A stretch of 9,276 nt of DNA from JBFWVD01 sp050246915 (GTDB lineage: Bacteria; Actinomycetota; Acidimicrobiia; Acidimicrobiales; Ilumatobacteraceae): the NCBI GenBank assembly GCA_050246915.1, contig JBFWVD010000145.1:1-9276 (forward strand). Reading direction: 5' to 3'. The notes beneath the pieces are model-generated. The model was not told the DNA's origin and made no database searches. It saw nothing but the letters and a program-made list of their open reading frames with translations. Shown piece by piece: positions 1-6,015 of the stretch. Positions within the stretch are counted from its first letter, which is position 1; each line of letters opens with the position of its first letter. The translations under genes and the position numbers were made by a program.

Positions 1-14
1 GAGCGAGACGCCCC

Positions 15-52
15 AGCCCTGACGCAGGGCTGAGCATCCGGCTGCTCAGCCC
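15..52 (-). terminator. Two overlapping hairpins at the end of the GDT1 gene
   Basis: Two perfect inverted repeats overlap here. GGGCTGAGCA (27-36) pairs with TGCTCAGCCC (43-52) around a 6-base loop, a 10-bp stem that includes the stop codon of the GDT1 gene (46-48 on the minus strand). AGCCCTG (15-21) pairs with CAGGGCT (25-31) around a 3-base loop. Both use 27-31, so they cannot form at once. Neither is followed by a U-tract on the minus strand, so this is at best a U-less terminator or an mRNA 3'-end stabiliser. The structure is seen directly; the role is inferred. Confidence 0.45.
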
Positions 53-633
53 CGGATCGCTTCGACCACCGACAGCACGGCGAACACCGCGAAGATCACC
101 GCGGCCACCTTGCGGATGAGCGAGAGCGACACGCGGTTGACGAGGGCACGTCCGGTTGAAGCCGCGATGGCGGCCACCGACCACAAGGCCAAGAGGCCGC
201 CGATGAAAACCGCCAACGGCGAGGGCGAACGCGCCGACAAGCTGGCCATGGACAACTGCGTGAGATCACCCCACTCCGCCACCAGGAGTAGGCCGAACGA
301 CGTCGTCCACACGCGCCGGGTGCTCACCGCCGGCACCTCCGCCGCGTCCTCCAGCTCTCCACCGTCGTCAGCGCTGCGCCACAGGACAACCGATCCGACC
401 GCGAACAACAGGGCAACCGCGAACTTCACCGGGGTCTGCGGGAGCAGCGAGATGAGCTGACCGGCGGTGACGGCGATCGTTGCGTGGATCACGAACGCCG
501 CGGCCACGCCGCTCCACACCACCTTCGGACGATGGAACTTGGTCACCAACACCAAGGTGGTGAACATCGTCTTGTCCGGGAGCTCGGCCGGGAACACCAC
601 GGCAAAGGTCTTGAGCAACTCTGTCACGAACAC
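46..633 (-). CDS. TMEM165/GDT1-family cation transporter
   Basis: A 195-residue integral membrane protein of the GDT1 (UPF0016) family, whose characterised members move Mn2+ or Ca2+ out of the cytosol, probably by proton exchange. The family has two copies of an acidic E-x-G-D-K/R-T motif, one per half. Here they read ELPDKT at residues 17-22 and EWGDLT at 120-125, in a pseudo-symmetric layout of about six hydrophobic segments. A charged, acidic cytoplasmic linker lies between the halves at about residues 88-107. Pro replaces Gly in the first motif and Leu replaces the basic residue in the second; I believe both occur in actinobacterial homologues but could not check. The start is GTG at 633, with a second in-frame GTG two codons later; no good ribosome binding site is visible. 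It lies 17 bases downstream of the CobD-like gene on the same strand, so it is probably co-transcribed with it. The ion carried cannot be read from the sequence; Mn2+ is the family default. Confidence 0.85.
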   Translation of the reverse strand: MFVTELLKTFAVVFPAELPDKTMFTTLVLVTKFHRPKVVWSGVAAAFVIHATIAVTAGQLISLLPQTPVKFAVALLFAVGSVVLWRSADDGGELEDAAEVPAVSTRRVWTTSFGLLLVAEWGDLTQLSMASLSARSPSPLAVFIGGLLALWSVAAIAASTGRALVNRVSLSLIRKVAAVIFAVFAVLSVVEAIRG

Positions 634-650
634 TCAGATCACCATCACTG

Positions 651-1586
651 TCAACTCTTCTTGACGCGGTCGAATGCGGTGAGGACCGCGTCATAGTCAG
701 CGGGTCGAGGCAGTGCCACCCGAATCGTCCCTGCCATTGCGAACGAGGTGCAGTCGCGGACCACGACGCGTTCGGCGACGAGTCTGGCTCGCAGATCGCC
801 CGCCTCGGCAATCAACAGCCAATTGCAGTCGGTGTCGATGACGGCATGACCGAGCGAGCGGAGATCGGCGGCGAACTGCCCACGCAACGACCGGATCGAT
901 GTGGCCCACGCGGGCAGATCGGTCAGCGCGATCAGCTCATCGACAACAGCGAGGGCCAGACCACCGACAGACCACTGCGGTTGGCGAGCACGCAGTCGCG
1001 CGGTACCCGACGCATCGGGGGCGATGACGTAGCCGAGTCGCAGCCCCGGACACGCCCACACCTTTGTCAGCGAACCCAACCGCCAACTCTCCTCGTCACC
1101 GCGGGTCCATGTACCAGTGGCCAAGGGGAAGAACGCTTCGTCCCACACACCTGCTGTCTCTTCGGCGCGAGCGAGACGACCGAGCGGGTTCCCGGGATTG
1201 GACCGCCAGCGCGGCGCCGACGGATCGATGTGCGCCAGATGACGTCGATACAACGCAAACTCGGGGTCCACCACTGCGCCGACACCGATCTCGGTCGCCA
1301 CCAGCGCGATCGCCTCGGCACCGCCGTTCGTCAGTACGACCCGATCGACGTCGACACCGAGCATCGCCGCCACCGACTCGGTTGCTCGCCGATCATCGGG
1401 GTAGGACCGCAACGAATCGAGGTGTCGCGCGGCGATCGACGCGACGTCCGGGGCGAACGGGTTGAGCGATGCCGAGAGATCGATGATCGAACCGACATCG
1501 AGACCCAGCGCGGCTGCGATCGCCGCGCCGTCCCCGCCATGGGGCCCAGATGCGGGCGCAACGCGGGGCAGGTCCGGAGTGCTCAC
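651..1586 (-). CDS. cobD: CobD/CobC-like PLP enzyme, probable threonine-phosphate decarboxylase
   Basis: A 311-residue fold-type I PLP enzyme of the histidinol-phosphate aminotransferase / CobD group. CobD decarboxylates L-threonine O-3-phosphate to (R)-1-amino-2-propanol O-2-phosphate, the linker between the corrin ring and the nucleotide loop of cobalamin. Visible features are the N-terminal HGGD (residues 16-19), DLSASLNPFAP (36-46), TNGGAEA (86-92), an NPGNPLGRL loop (130-138), the DEAF segment (149-152) and the Schiff-base lysine K175 in GSLTKVWACPGLRLGY. It is shorter than Salmonella CobD (about 364 residues) but has all the core blocks. The start is GTG at 1586, just before the conserved N-terminal motif; no strong SD precedes it. 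The cobalamin riboswitch and btuFCD operon diverge from it, which favours CobD over histidinol-phosphate aminotransferase; sequence alone would not separate the two firmly. It is followed by the GDT1 gene. Confidence 0.82.
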   Translation of the reverse strand: MSTPDLPRVAPASGPHGGDGAAIAAALGLDVGSIIDLSASLNPFAPDVASIAARHLDSLRSYPDDRRATESVAAMLGVDVDRVVLTNGGAEAIALVATEIGVGAVVDPEFALYRRHLAHIDPSAPRWRSNPGNPLGRLARAEETAGVWDEAFFPLATGTWTRGDEESWRLGSLTKVWACPGLRLGYVIAPDASGTARLRARQPQWSVGGLALAVVDELIALTDLPAWATSIRSLRGQFAADLRSLGHAVIDTDCNWLLIAEAGDLRARLVAERVVVRDCTSFAMAGTIRVALPRPADYDAVLTAFDRVKKS

Positions 1587-1694
1587 GGTGCCGACACTCT
1601 GTCAGCTACTCACAGGTGCCGGGCAAACACCGGCGCGGGGCGCACGCCAGCATCGACCGACACGTCGCTGTTGGACACCGTCGTCGCGCTCGTG
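1587..1694. promoter_or_regulatory. Divergent promoter region between cobD and the B12 riboswitch
   Basis: About 108 bases between the cobD start and the riboswitch aptamer must hold the promoters for both directions. I see no convincing -35/-10 pair on either strand. TTGGAC at 1671-1676 on the plus strand is -35-like, but the next TATCAT (1697-1702) is 20 bases away and lies inside the aptamer P1 region. A short inverted repeat, GCCGG at 1618-1622 and CCGGC at 1630-1634, is the only other structure noted. Assignment as a promoter region rests on gene layout alone. Confidence 0.4.
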
Positions 1695-1835
1695 GGTATC
1701 ATGCGCAGGTCCGAGCTTGACAACCCGGACGACATCGAAGCAGCGAAGCCGGTGAGAACCCGGCGCTGTCCCGCAACTGTGAAGCTCCCCGGGTCCACGA
1801 TCCGTCGAGACGAGCCAGGTCGCCTGCCCGATGCC
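1695..1835 (+). ncRNA. Cobalamin (AdoCbl) riboswitch aptamer
   Basis: The conserved core is unmistakable: AAGCCGGTG at 1746-1754, then AACCCGGCGCTGTCCCGCAA at 1757-1776 leading into ACTGTG, followed by the B12 box AGCCAGGTCGCCTGCC at 1813-1828. The closing stems pair correctly: GGTATC (1695-1700) with GATGCC (1830-1835, one G-U), and GCAGG (1705-1709) with CCTGC (1823-1827). These fit the cobalamin riboswitch family, which binds coenzyme B12 and represses uptake or synthesis genes. It lies in the leader of a B12 importer operon, 88 bases before the btuF start. There is no U-tract terminator between aptamer and gene, so control is more likely at translation than at transcription. Confidence 0.95.
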
Positions 1836-1836
1836 A

Positions 1837-1870
1837 ACGAACACCAGCCCTCGGTCGAAGGGCGGTTCGT
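1837..1870 (+). promoter_or_regulatory. Expression-platform hairpin after the B12 aptamer
   Basis: Immediately after the aptamer, ACGAAC (1837-1842) pairs perfectly with GTTCGT (1865-1870), and GCCC (1847-1850) with GGGC (1860-1863) inside it, leaving a 9-base loop (1851-1859). The position fits the regulatory stem-loop that in many cobalamin riboswitches makes a kissing contact with aptamer loop L5. That contact is an inference; I could not find an unambiguous loop-loop complement by eye. No run of U follows, so it is not a standard intrinsic terminator. Confidence 0.55.
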
Positions 1871-1897
1871 GCGGCACGCCGCTCGACTCGCACTTCG

Positions 1898-1917
1898 TCC
1901 TCCACCCCTCAGGAGGA
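1898..1917 (+). promoter_or_regulatory. btuF ribosome binding site with adjacent anti-SD
   Basis: AGGAGG at 1911-1916 is a near-perfect Shine-Dalgarno, 7 bases before the btuF ATG at 1924. TCCTCC at 1898-1903 is the exact complement of GGAGGA at 1912-1917, separated by an 8-base loop, so the ribosome site can be closed in a hairpin. In a translational B12 riboswitch this is where ligand binding would act. The complementarity is seen; the coupling to B12 is inferred. Confidence 0.65.
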
Positions 1918-1923
1918 TGATCA

Positions 1924-2892
1924 ATGTCCACTCACTCGTTCGCTCGACGAACGGCCCTCGCGCTCGCATCGCTGTTACTCGTCGCCTCGTGCGGCGACGA
2001 CTCCGGGTCGAGCGTCGCGACGCAGCAGACCACTGCGCCCACCGCTGCTGCCGAGGCGACCTTCCCCATCACGGTCAAACCAGCCAATGGTGACGTGACC
2101 ATCGCCGACAAGCCGGTCGCCATCGTCTCGCTCTCCCCGACCGCCACCGAGATGCTGTTCGCCATCGGCGCCGGGGAGCAGGTCATCGCCGTCGACGACC
2201 AGTCCAACTACCCCGCGAACGCACCGAAGAGCGATCTCTCCGGCTTCCAGCCGAACGTCGAGGCAATCGCCGCACAGGAGCCCGATCTCGTGATCGTGCA
2301 AGGCGACACCGAAGGTCTGCTCGCCGCGCTCGCCGGGTTGAAGATCCCGACGTTGGTGCTGCCAGCCGCGAGCAACGTCGACGACGCATATACCCAGATC
2401 GAACTGCTCGGCGCGGCCACCGGGAACATCGCCGGTGCCGCCGAGATCGTCGGCAACATGAAGACCGACATCGCCAAGATCGTCGCCGCCGCTCCGAAGG
2501 CATCGGGTCGCAAGCTGCGCGTGTTCCACGAGCTGTCGCCCGACTACTACAGCGCATCGTCGAAGACGTTCATCGGCCAGGCCTACGCACTGTTGGGCAT
2601 GGAGAACATCGCTGACGCGGCCGACACCGCGACCACCGGCGGCTACCCGCAACTGTCGGCCGAAGCGATCGTGTCGGCCGATCCTGATGTCATCGTGTTG
2701 GCCGACACGGTGTGTTGCCAACAGAACACCGCTGCCGTGACCGCCCGTGCGGGTTGGTCACAAGTGAGCGCGGTTCGCAACGGCGCCATCGTCGAAGCCA
2801 ACGACGACATCGCTTCACGTTGGGGCCCGCGGTTCGTGCAGTTCCTGCAACAGATCGCCGATGCGGTCGCCAAGGTGAAGGTCCCGGCCTGA
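1924..2892 (+). CDS. btuF: Cobalamin-binding lipoprotein of an ABC importer (BtuF-like)
   Basis: A 322-residue substrate-binding protein of the helical-backbone metal-receptor (BtuF/FhuD/TroA-like) class. The N-terminus has RR, a hydrophobic stretch (residues 11-22) and a lipobox LVASC with Cys23 as the lipidation site. A Ser/Thr/Ala-rich linker (about 25-46) then leads into the binding domain, which begins near ADKPVAIVSLSPTATEML (61-78). The GFQPNVEAIAAQEPDLVIV block (107-125) and a C-terminal lobe ending SRWGPRFVQFLQQIA follow the usual BtuF pattern. An adjacent Cys pair, C264-C265, lies in the ADTVCCQQ segment. It captures B12 outside the membrane and delivers it to the permease. The ATG at 1924 has an excellent SD and follows a cobalamin riboswitch, which makes B12 rather than haem or siderophore the likely ligand. 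It is the first gene of a tight three-gene operon. Confidence 0.92.
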   Translation: MSTHSFARRTALALASLLLVASCGDDSGSSVATQQTTAPTAAAEATFPITVKPANGDVTIADKPVAIVSLSPTATEMLFAIGAGEQVIAVDDQSNYPANAPKSDLSGFQPNVEAIAAQEPDLVIVQGDTEGLLAALAGLKIPTLVLPAASNVDDAYTQIELLGAATGNIAGAAEIVGNMKTDIAKIVAAAPKASGRKLRVFHELSPDYYSASSKTFIGQAYALLGMENIADAADTATTGGYPQLSAEAIVSADPDVIVLADTVCCQQNTAAVTARAGWSQVSAVRNGAIVEANDDIASRWGPRFVQFLQQIADAVAKVKVPA

Positions 2893-2894
2893 CC

Positions 2895-3974
2895 GTGGCC
2901 GTTTCCACCGCTCCGGGATCGTTGGTGCACGGGCGCGCGCTCGATGTGCATCAACTCCCGGTGCGGTGGGTGCTCCCCGTTGTCGGAGCGTTGGTCGGAG
3001 CGATCCTGGCCGGTGTGCTCATCGGGCCCGGGCACCTGCCGTGGCGCGGCGTGATGGGGGCGCTGATCGACCGCCTGCCGTTCATCAGCGTCGACCACGG
3101 CCTCACCCGACTGCAGCATGACGTGCTCTTCCAGATCCGCTTGCCTCGCGTGGTCCTCGGCGGGATGGTCGGTGCGATGTTGGCCTCCGGTGGTGCCGCC
3201 TATCAGGGCGTGTTCCGCAACCCGCTCGCCGATCCGTATCTGCTCGGTGTCGCCGCCGGAGCCGGGTTGGGCGCCACGTTGGCCATCGTCTACGGACCGT
3301 CGACGAGCGGATGGATCATCAGCCCGCTTCCCCTGTTCGCCTTCGCCGGCGCAGTGGTCGCGGTGTGGCTGACCTATCTCCTCGGAGCCGGCGGGAGCGG
3401 AGGACGCAGCAACACCAACATCATCCTCGCCGGGGTCGCCGTTGCTGCGTTCTTCACCGCCGCGCAGACCTATGTGCAGCAGGCCAACTCCGACGATCTG
3501 CGCTCGGTGTACTCATGGATGCTCGGTGGACTCAACACCTCCGGATGGAGCGAGGTCCGCCTCGTGCTCCCCTACCTCGTCATCTCGAGCGGGATGTTGA
3601 TGATGCACCGTCGCGCCCTCGATGTGTTGCGCGTCGGTGAGGTCGAAGCCGCCGCGCTCGGCATGCGAGCCGATCGCGTCCGCCTCACGGTGGTGATCGC
3701 CTCGACGCTCGGGGTCGCCGCGGCGGTGAGCGTCAGCGGGCTCATCGGCTTCGTCGGCATCGTCGTTCCTCACACCGTCCGGCTCACTGCGGGCAGTAGC
3801 TATCGACGCGTCCTGCCCCTGTCGCTCGCCCTCGGAGCAGCGTTCCTGATCGCCACCGACGTGCTGGCCCGAACCATCGTGGCCCCAGCCGAGCTCCCCA
3901 TCGGTGTGATCACCGCATTCTGCGGCGCTCCGTTCTTCGTCGTCGTGTTGCGCCATCGCCGCGCAGGGACCTGA
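2895..3974 (+). CDS. btuC: Cobalamin ABC importer permease (BtuC-like, FecCD family)
   Basis: A 359-residue inner-membrane permease of the FecCD family, of normal length. From the GTG start, residues 24-44 form the first membrane helix. The family block follows: RLPR (82-85), the small-residue helix to SGGAAYQG (98-105), and RNPLADPYLLG (108-118). LRSVYSWMLGGL lies at 202-213, the EAAALGM coupling segment that contacts the ATPase at 251-257, and GFVGIVVPH at 285-293. About ten hydrophobic segments are present. The frame stays open upstream to 2712, but that part overlaps btuF and is not membrane-like. GTG at 2895, two bases after the btuF stop, is the sensible start; AAGGTGAAGG at 2873-2882 may help ribosome loading. 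Two copies would form the channel, with BtuD below and BtuF above. Confidence 0.92.
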   Translation: MAVSTAPGSLVHGRALDVHQLPVRWVLPVVGALVGAILAGVLIGPGHLPWRGVMGALIDRLPFISVDHGLTRLQHDVLFQIRLPRVVLGGMVGAMLASGGAAYQGVFRNPLADPYLLGVAAGAGLGATLAIVYGPSTSGWIISPLPLFAFAGAVVAVWLTYLLGAGGSGGRSNTNIILAGVAVAAFFTAAQTYVQQANSDDLRSVYSWMLGGLNTSGWSEVRLVLPYLVISSGMLMMHRRALDVLRVGEVEAAALGMRADRVRLTVVIASTLGVAAAVSVSGLIGFVGIVVPHTVRLTAGSSYRRVLPLSLALGAAFLIATDVLARTIVAPAELPIGVITAFCGAPFFVVVLRHRRAGT

Positions 3975-3975
3975 C

Positions 3976-4818
3976 ATGGCGTCGTTGCTGCACCGCACGC
4001 CTCGTCCTGATCGCGCCGACGGAACTCGCGTCGTCGACACGCCGGCGGTCGCGCTCGACTCGGTCGAGATCCGCTACGACCGGGCGCTCATCGGCCCGAT
4101 CAGCTTGTCGGTGCCGGCCGGGAGTTGGACGTGTCTCATCGGGCCGAACGGCGCCGGGAAGTCCTCGGTACTCAAAGCCATCGCCGATCTCGTCGGGCGT
4201 AGCGGAGCGGTGCACATCGATGGCGTCGACACGTCCACGCTCACACCTCGCGAACTCGCCCGCAAGGTGGCCTTCGTCCCCCAGCAGCCGATGTTGCCCG
4301 ACGACATGAGCGTGGCCGAATACGCATTGCTCGGCCGCACACCGTACGTGTCCACCTTCGGCGTCGAGAGCCGAAAGGACCGCCAGGTGTGCGCCGCCGT
4401 GCTTGACGACATGGACCTGACGCGATTCGCCGATCGTCTGCTCGGTCAGCTCTCCGGCGGCGAACGACAACGCGTCGTACTCGCGAGGGCGCTGTGTCAG
4501 CAGGCGTCCATCCTCCTGCTCGACGAGCCCACCAGCGCCCTCGACATCGGCCACGCGCAGCAAGTGCTCGAGCTGGTCGATCGCCTGCGCACCCGGCATC
4601 AGCTGACGGTCATCGCCGCCATGCACGATCTGACGGTGGCCGCGCAGTACGCGCACGAACTCGTGCTGATGCGCGACGGCCTCGTGACGGTGTCCGGGGC
4701 CCCAGGGGCTGTGCTGACAGAGGAGTCGTTGCGCACCCACTATGGAGCGAGCGTCCGGGTGGTGCACGACGAGTGCGGTGGGACCGTGGTCATCCCGCTG
4801 CGTCCTCATCGCAGCTGA
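3976..4818 (+). CDS. btuD: Cobalamin ABC importer ATPase (BtuD-like)
   Basis: A 280-residue ABC ATPase with every catalytic motif intact: Walker A GPNGAGKS at 56-63, Q-loop Q103 in VPQQP, signature LSGGERQR at 159-166, Walker B ILLLDEP at 179-185 with E184, D-loop SALD (187-190) and switch histidine H217 in AMHDLT. Q-loop and neighbouring sequence (SVAEYALLGRTPY, 112-124) match the FecE/BtuD/FhuC importer class. The ATG lies one base after the btuC stop, so translation is probably coupled. The first ~25 residues are polar and variable and precede the first beta strand. It powers B12 uptake as a dimer under BtuC. It ends 50 bases from the convergent ABM gene, and no clear terminator is visible between them. 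Confidence 0.92.
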   Translation: MASLLHRTPRPDRADGTRVVDTPAVALDSVEIRYDRALIGPISLSVPAGSWTCLIGPNGAGKSSVLKAIADLVGRSGAVHIDGVDTSTLTPRELARKVAFVPQQPMLPDDMSVAEYALLGRTPYVSTFGVESRKDRQVCAAVLDDMDLTRFADRLLGQLSGGERQRVVLARALCQQASILLLDEPTSALDIGHAQQVLELVDRLRTRHQLTVIAAMHDLTVAAQYAHELVLMRDGLVTVSGAPGAVLTEESLRTHYGASVRVVHDECGGTVVIPLRPHRS

Positions 4819-4868
4819 CGTTCTCGAGCCGCGAGGTGCCGAGCGCGTCAATTCACCTTGCCAGGCTC

Positions 4869-5189
4869 TCAGCCACGCCCGTAGGCACGCTCCACCGTGG
4901 CCACTCGCACCCGATACGACTGGTACCAGCGCTCCCGACCCAGGCGTTGAGCGACGAGGTGATCGGCGATCTGCTTCCATGCCCTGGCCGACTCGGCGTC
5001 CACCCAGTAACTGACCGTGATGCCCAACCCATCGGACCCACGGGCCGACTCGATGCCGAGATATCCCATCTGCCGCGCCGCCAGATCCTCCATCGCCGTC
5101 GCCATCTCCGCGTAGCCCTCGTCGACATCGGTGCGGATCGAGGTGAAGATGACCGCGGTGTAGGGCGGTTCGATGGTGGCAGCGAACAT
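4869..5189 (-). CDS. ABM-fold (antibiotic biosynthesis monooxygenase-like) protein, YqjZ type
   Basis: A 106-residue protein with the dimeric alpha+beta barrel (ABM) fold pattern: strand YTAVIFTSI (10-18), a helix (22-40), strand GYLGIESAR (42-50), strand GITVSYW (56-62), a helix with ARAWK (68-72) and WYQSYRVRVATVERAYG (88-104). It resembles the YqjZ-like ABM group, whose substrates are mostly unknown; some ABM proteins are quinone or haem monooxygenases. The frame is open up to ATG 5264, but those extra 25 residues are polar and unlike the fold. ATG at 5189 puts the PPYTAVIF strand at the N-terminus as usual, so I chose it. The SD is weak with either start. It is divergent from sodA and convergent with btuD, so it is a single transcription unit. 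Confidence 0.8.
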   Translation of the reverse strand: MFAATIEPPYTAVIFTSIRTDVDEGYAEMATAMEDLAARQMGYLGIESARGSDGLGITVSYWVDAESARAWKQIADHLVAQRLGRERWYQSYRVRVATVERAYGRG

Positions 5190-5360
5190 CGGGCCATCTT
5201 GTCGGCTGGGACCGTCGTGGCAGTCGGTGTTTTCCGACCCGCTCGTCGCCGGGGCATTGAGCACCGGACATTTAACACAGTAGTTGCTGTTTGAATTCGA
5301 GCGTTTCTCCGTAAGACTGCAGGGGTAGCCACATGGTGAATGTCTGCGGCGAATGCCTGC
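5190..5360 (+). promoter_or_regulatory. Divergent region upstream of the superoxide dismutase gene
   Basis: This stretch separates the ABM gene and the SOD gene and contains the most A/T-rich stretch of the window, around 5268-5315. A possible sodA promoter is TTGAAT (5291-5296) with TAAGAC (5312-5317), but the 15-base spacing is short and the -10 match poor. ACAG (5277-5280) and CTGT (5287-5290) form a small dyad with a 6-base spacer just upstream, which could be an operator. Both are weak calls. Confidence 0.3.
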
Positions 5361-5367
5361 AAGGAGG
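5361..5367 (+). promoter_or_regulatory. Ribosome binding site that fixes the sodA start
   Basis: AAGGAGG lies 6 bases before ATG 5374. It decides against the in-frame ATG at 5353, which is upstream of this site. Confidence 0.85.
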
Positions 5368-5373
5368 CCCCCG

Positions 5374-5970
5374 ATGTACGCACTGCCTGATCTGCCCTAC
5401 GACCCGGCCGCGCTCGAGCCACATCTGTCCGCGGAGATCGTGTCGCTCCATCACGGAAAGCACCACGCCGCGTACGTAACCGGCGCCAACGCCACCCTCG
5501 AGAAGCTCCAAGCCGCTCGCGAGGCTGGCGACTTCACCTCGATCGTGGGTCTCGAGAAGACGCTGGCGTTCAATGTGTCAGGTCATGTGCTGCACTCGCT
5601 GTACTGGCAGAACCTCTCACCCGACGGTGGCGGCAAGCCCGAGGGCGAACTGGCAGCTGCAATCGACGAATCGTTCGGGTCCTTCGACGCGTTCAAGAAC
5701 CACCTCACCCAAGCGACGGTCGGCGTACAGGGGTCCGGCTGGGGAGCACTCACCTGGGAACCCACCGCGGGACGTCTGCTCGTCGAGCAGATCTACGATC
5801 ATCACGCCAACGTCTTGGTGAACGGGACCCGGCTGCTGGTCATCGATGCCTGGGAGCATGCGTACTACCTCCAGTACCGCAACGTGCGAGCCGACTACGT
5901 CTCGGCGATGTGGGACGTCATCAACTGGGACGACGTGAGCGCCCGCCTCGGAGCTGCTCGTAGCAAGTGA
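5374..5970 (+). CDS. sodA: Superoxide dismutase, Fe/Mn family
   Basis: A 198-residue Fe/Mn superoxide dismutase that converts superoxide to oxygen and hydrogen peroxide. It opens with YALPDLPYDPAALEPHLS, the usual N-terminal hairpin, and has no signal peptide, so it is probably cytosolic. The four metal ligands are present: H26 in SLHHGKHH, H74 in GHVLHSLYW, and D158 and H162 in IDAWEHAYY. GSGWGALTW (120-128) is the family core. At the residue equivalent to M. tuberculosis SodA His145, where Mn enzymes usually have Gln, this protein has H143 (YDHH); it therefore resembles the mycobacterial iron enzyme there, and metal choice remains uncertain. The start is set by AAGGAGG upstream. A 9-bp hairpin covers the stop codon. 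Confidence 0.95.
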   Translation: MYALPDLPYDPAALEPHLSAEIVSLHHGKHHAAYVTGANATLEKLQAAREAGDFTSIVGLEKTLAFNVSGHVLHSLYWQNLSPDGGGKPEGELAAAIDESFGSFDAFKNHLTQATVGVQGSGWGALTWEPTAGRLLVEQIYDHHANVLVNGTRLLVIDAWEHAYYLQYRNVRADYVSAMWDVINWDDVSARLGAARSK

Positions 5971-5990
5971 CTCGCCACAGCCGAGTCACT
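5966..5990 (+). terminator. Hairpin over the sodA stop codon
   Basis: AGTGACTCG (5966-5974) and CGAGTCACT (5982-5990) form a perfect 9-bp stem with a 7-base loop. The sodA stop codon (5968-5970) is in the left arm. No U-tract follows, so it would be a U-less terminator or a 3'-end stabiliser. It separates sodA from the aminotransferase gene 26 bases on. Confidence 0.55.
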
Positions 5991-6015
5991 GCACAGCCGT
6001 GAGAAGCTTCCGGTC

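Noticed and set aside
1587..1694. A second riboswitch serving cobD on the minus strand.
   Set aside because: The minus strand here has no B12-box or core motif; the only aptamer is oriented toward btuF.
846..2093. A 415-codon plus-strand open frame through cobD and the riboswitch.
   Set aside because: It crosses a structured RNA and the SD of btuF and is antisense to cobD. The translation is dominated by Arg, Pro and Thr with no domain.
2712..2894. An upstream extension of btuC to ATG 2712.
   Set aside because: The extra 61 residues overlap btuF, are Arg-rich and not membrane-like; the FecCD family normally begins near the GTG at 2895.
4819..4868. A bidirectional terminator between btuD and the convergent ABM gene.
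   Set aside because: Only a 4-bp CTCG/CGAG stem (4823-4835) and a 5-bp AGGTG/CACCT pairing with a large loop are present, with no U-tract on either strand.
5190..5264. A longer start for the ABM protein at ATG 5264.
   Set aside because: The added 25 residues are polar, do not fit the fold, and would use the region needed for divergent promoters.
3910..5271. A 453-codon minus-strand open frame across btuD and the ABM gene.
   Set aside because: It is antisense to btuD with its intact ABC motifs and is out of frame with the ABM protein. Its composition is low-complexity and typical of shadow frames.
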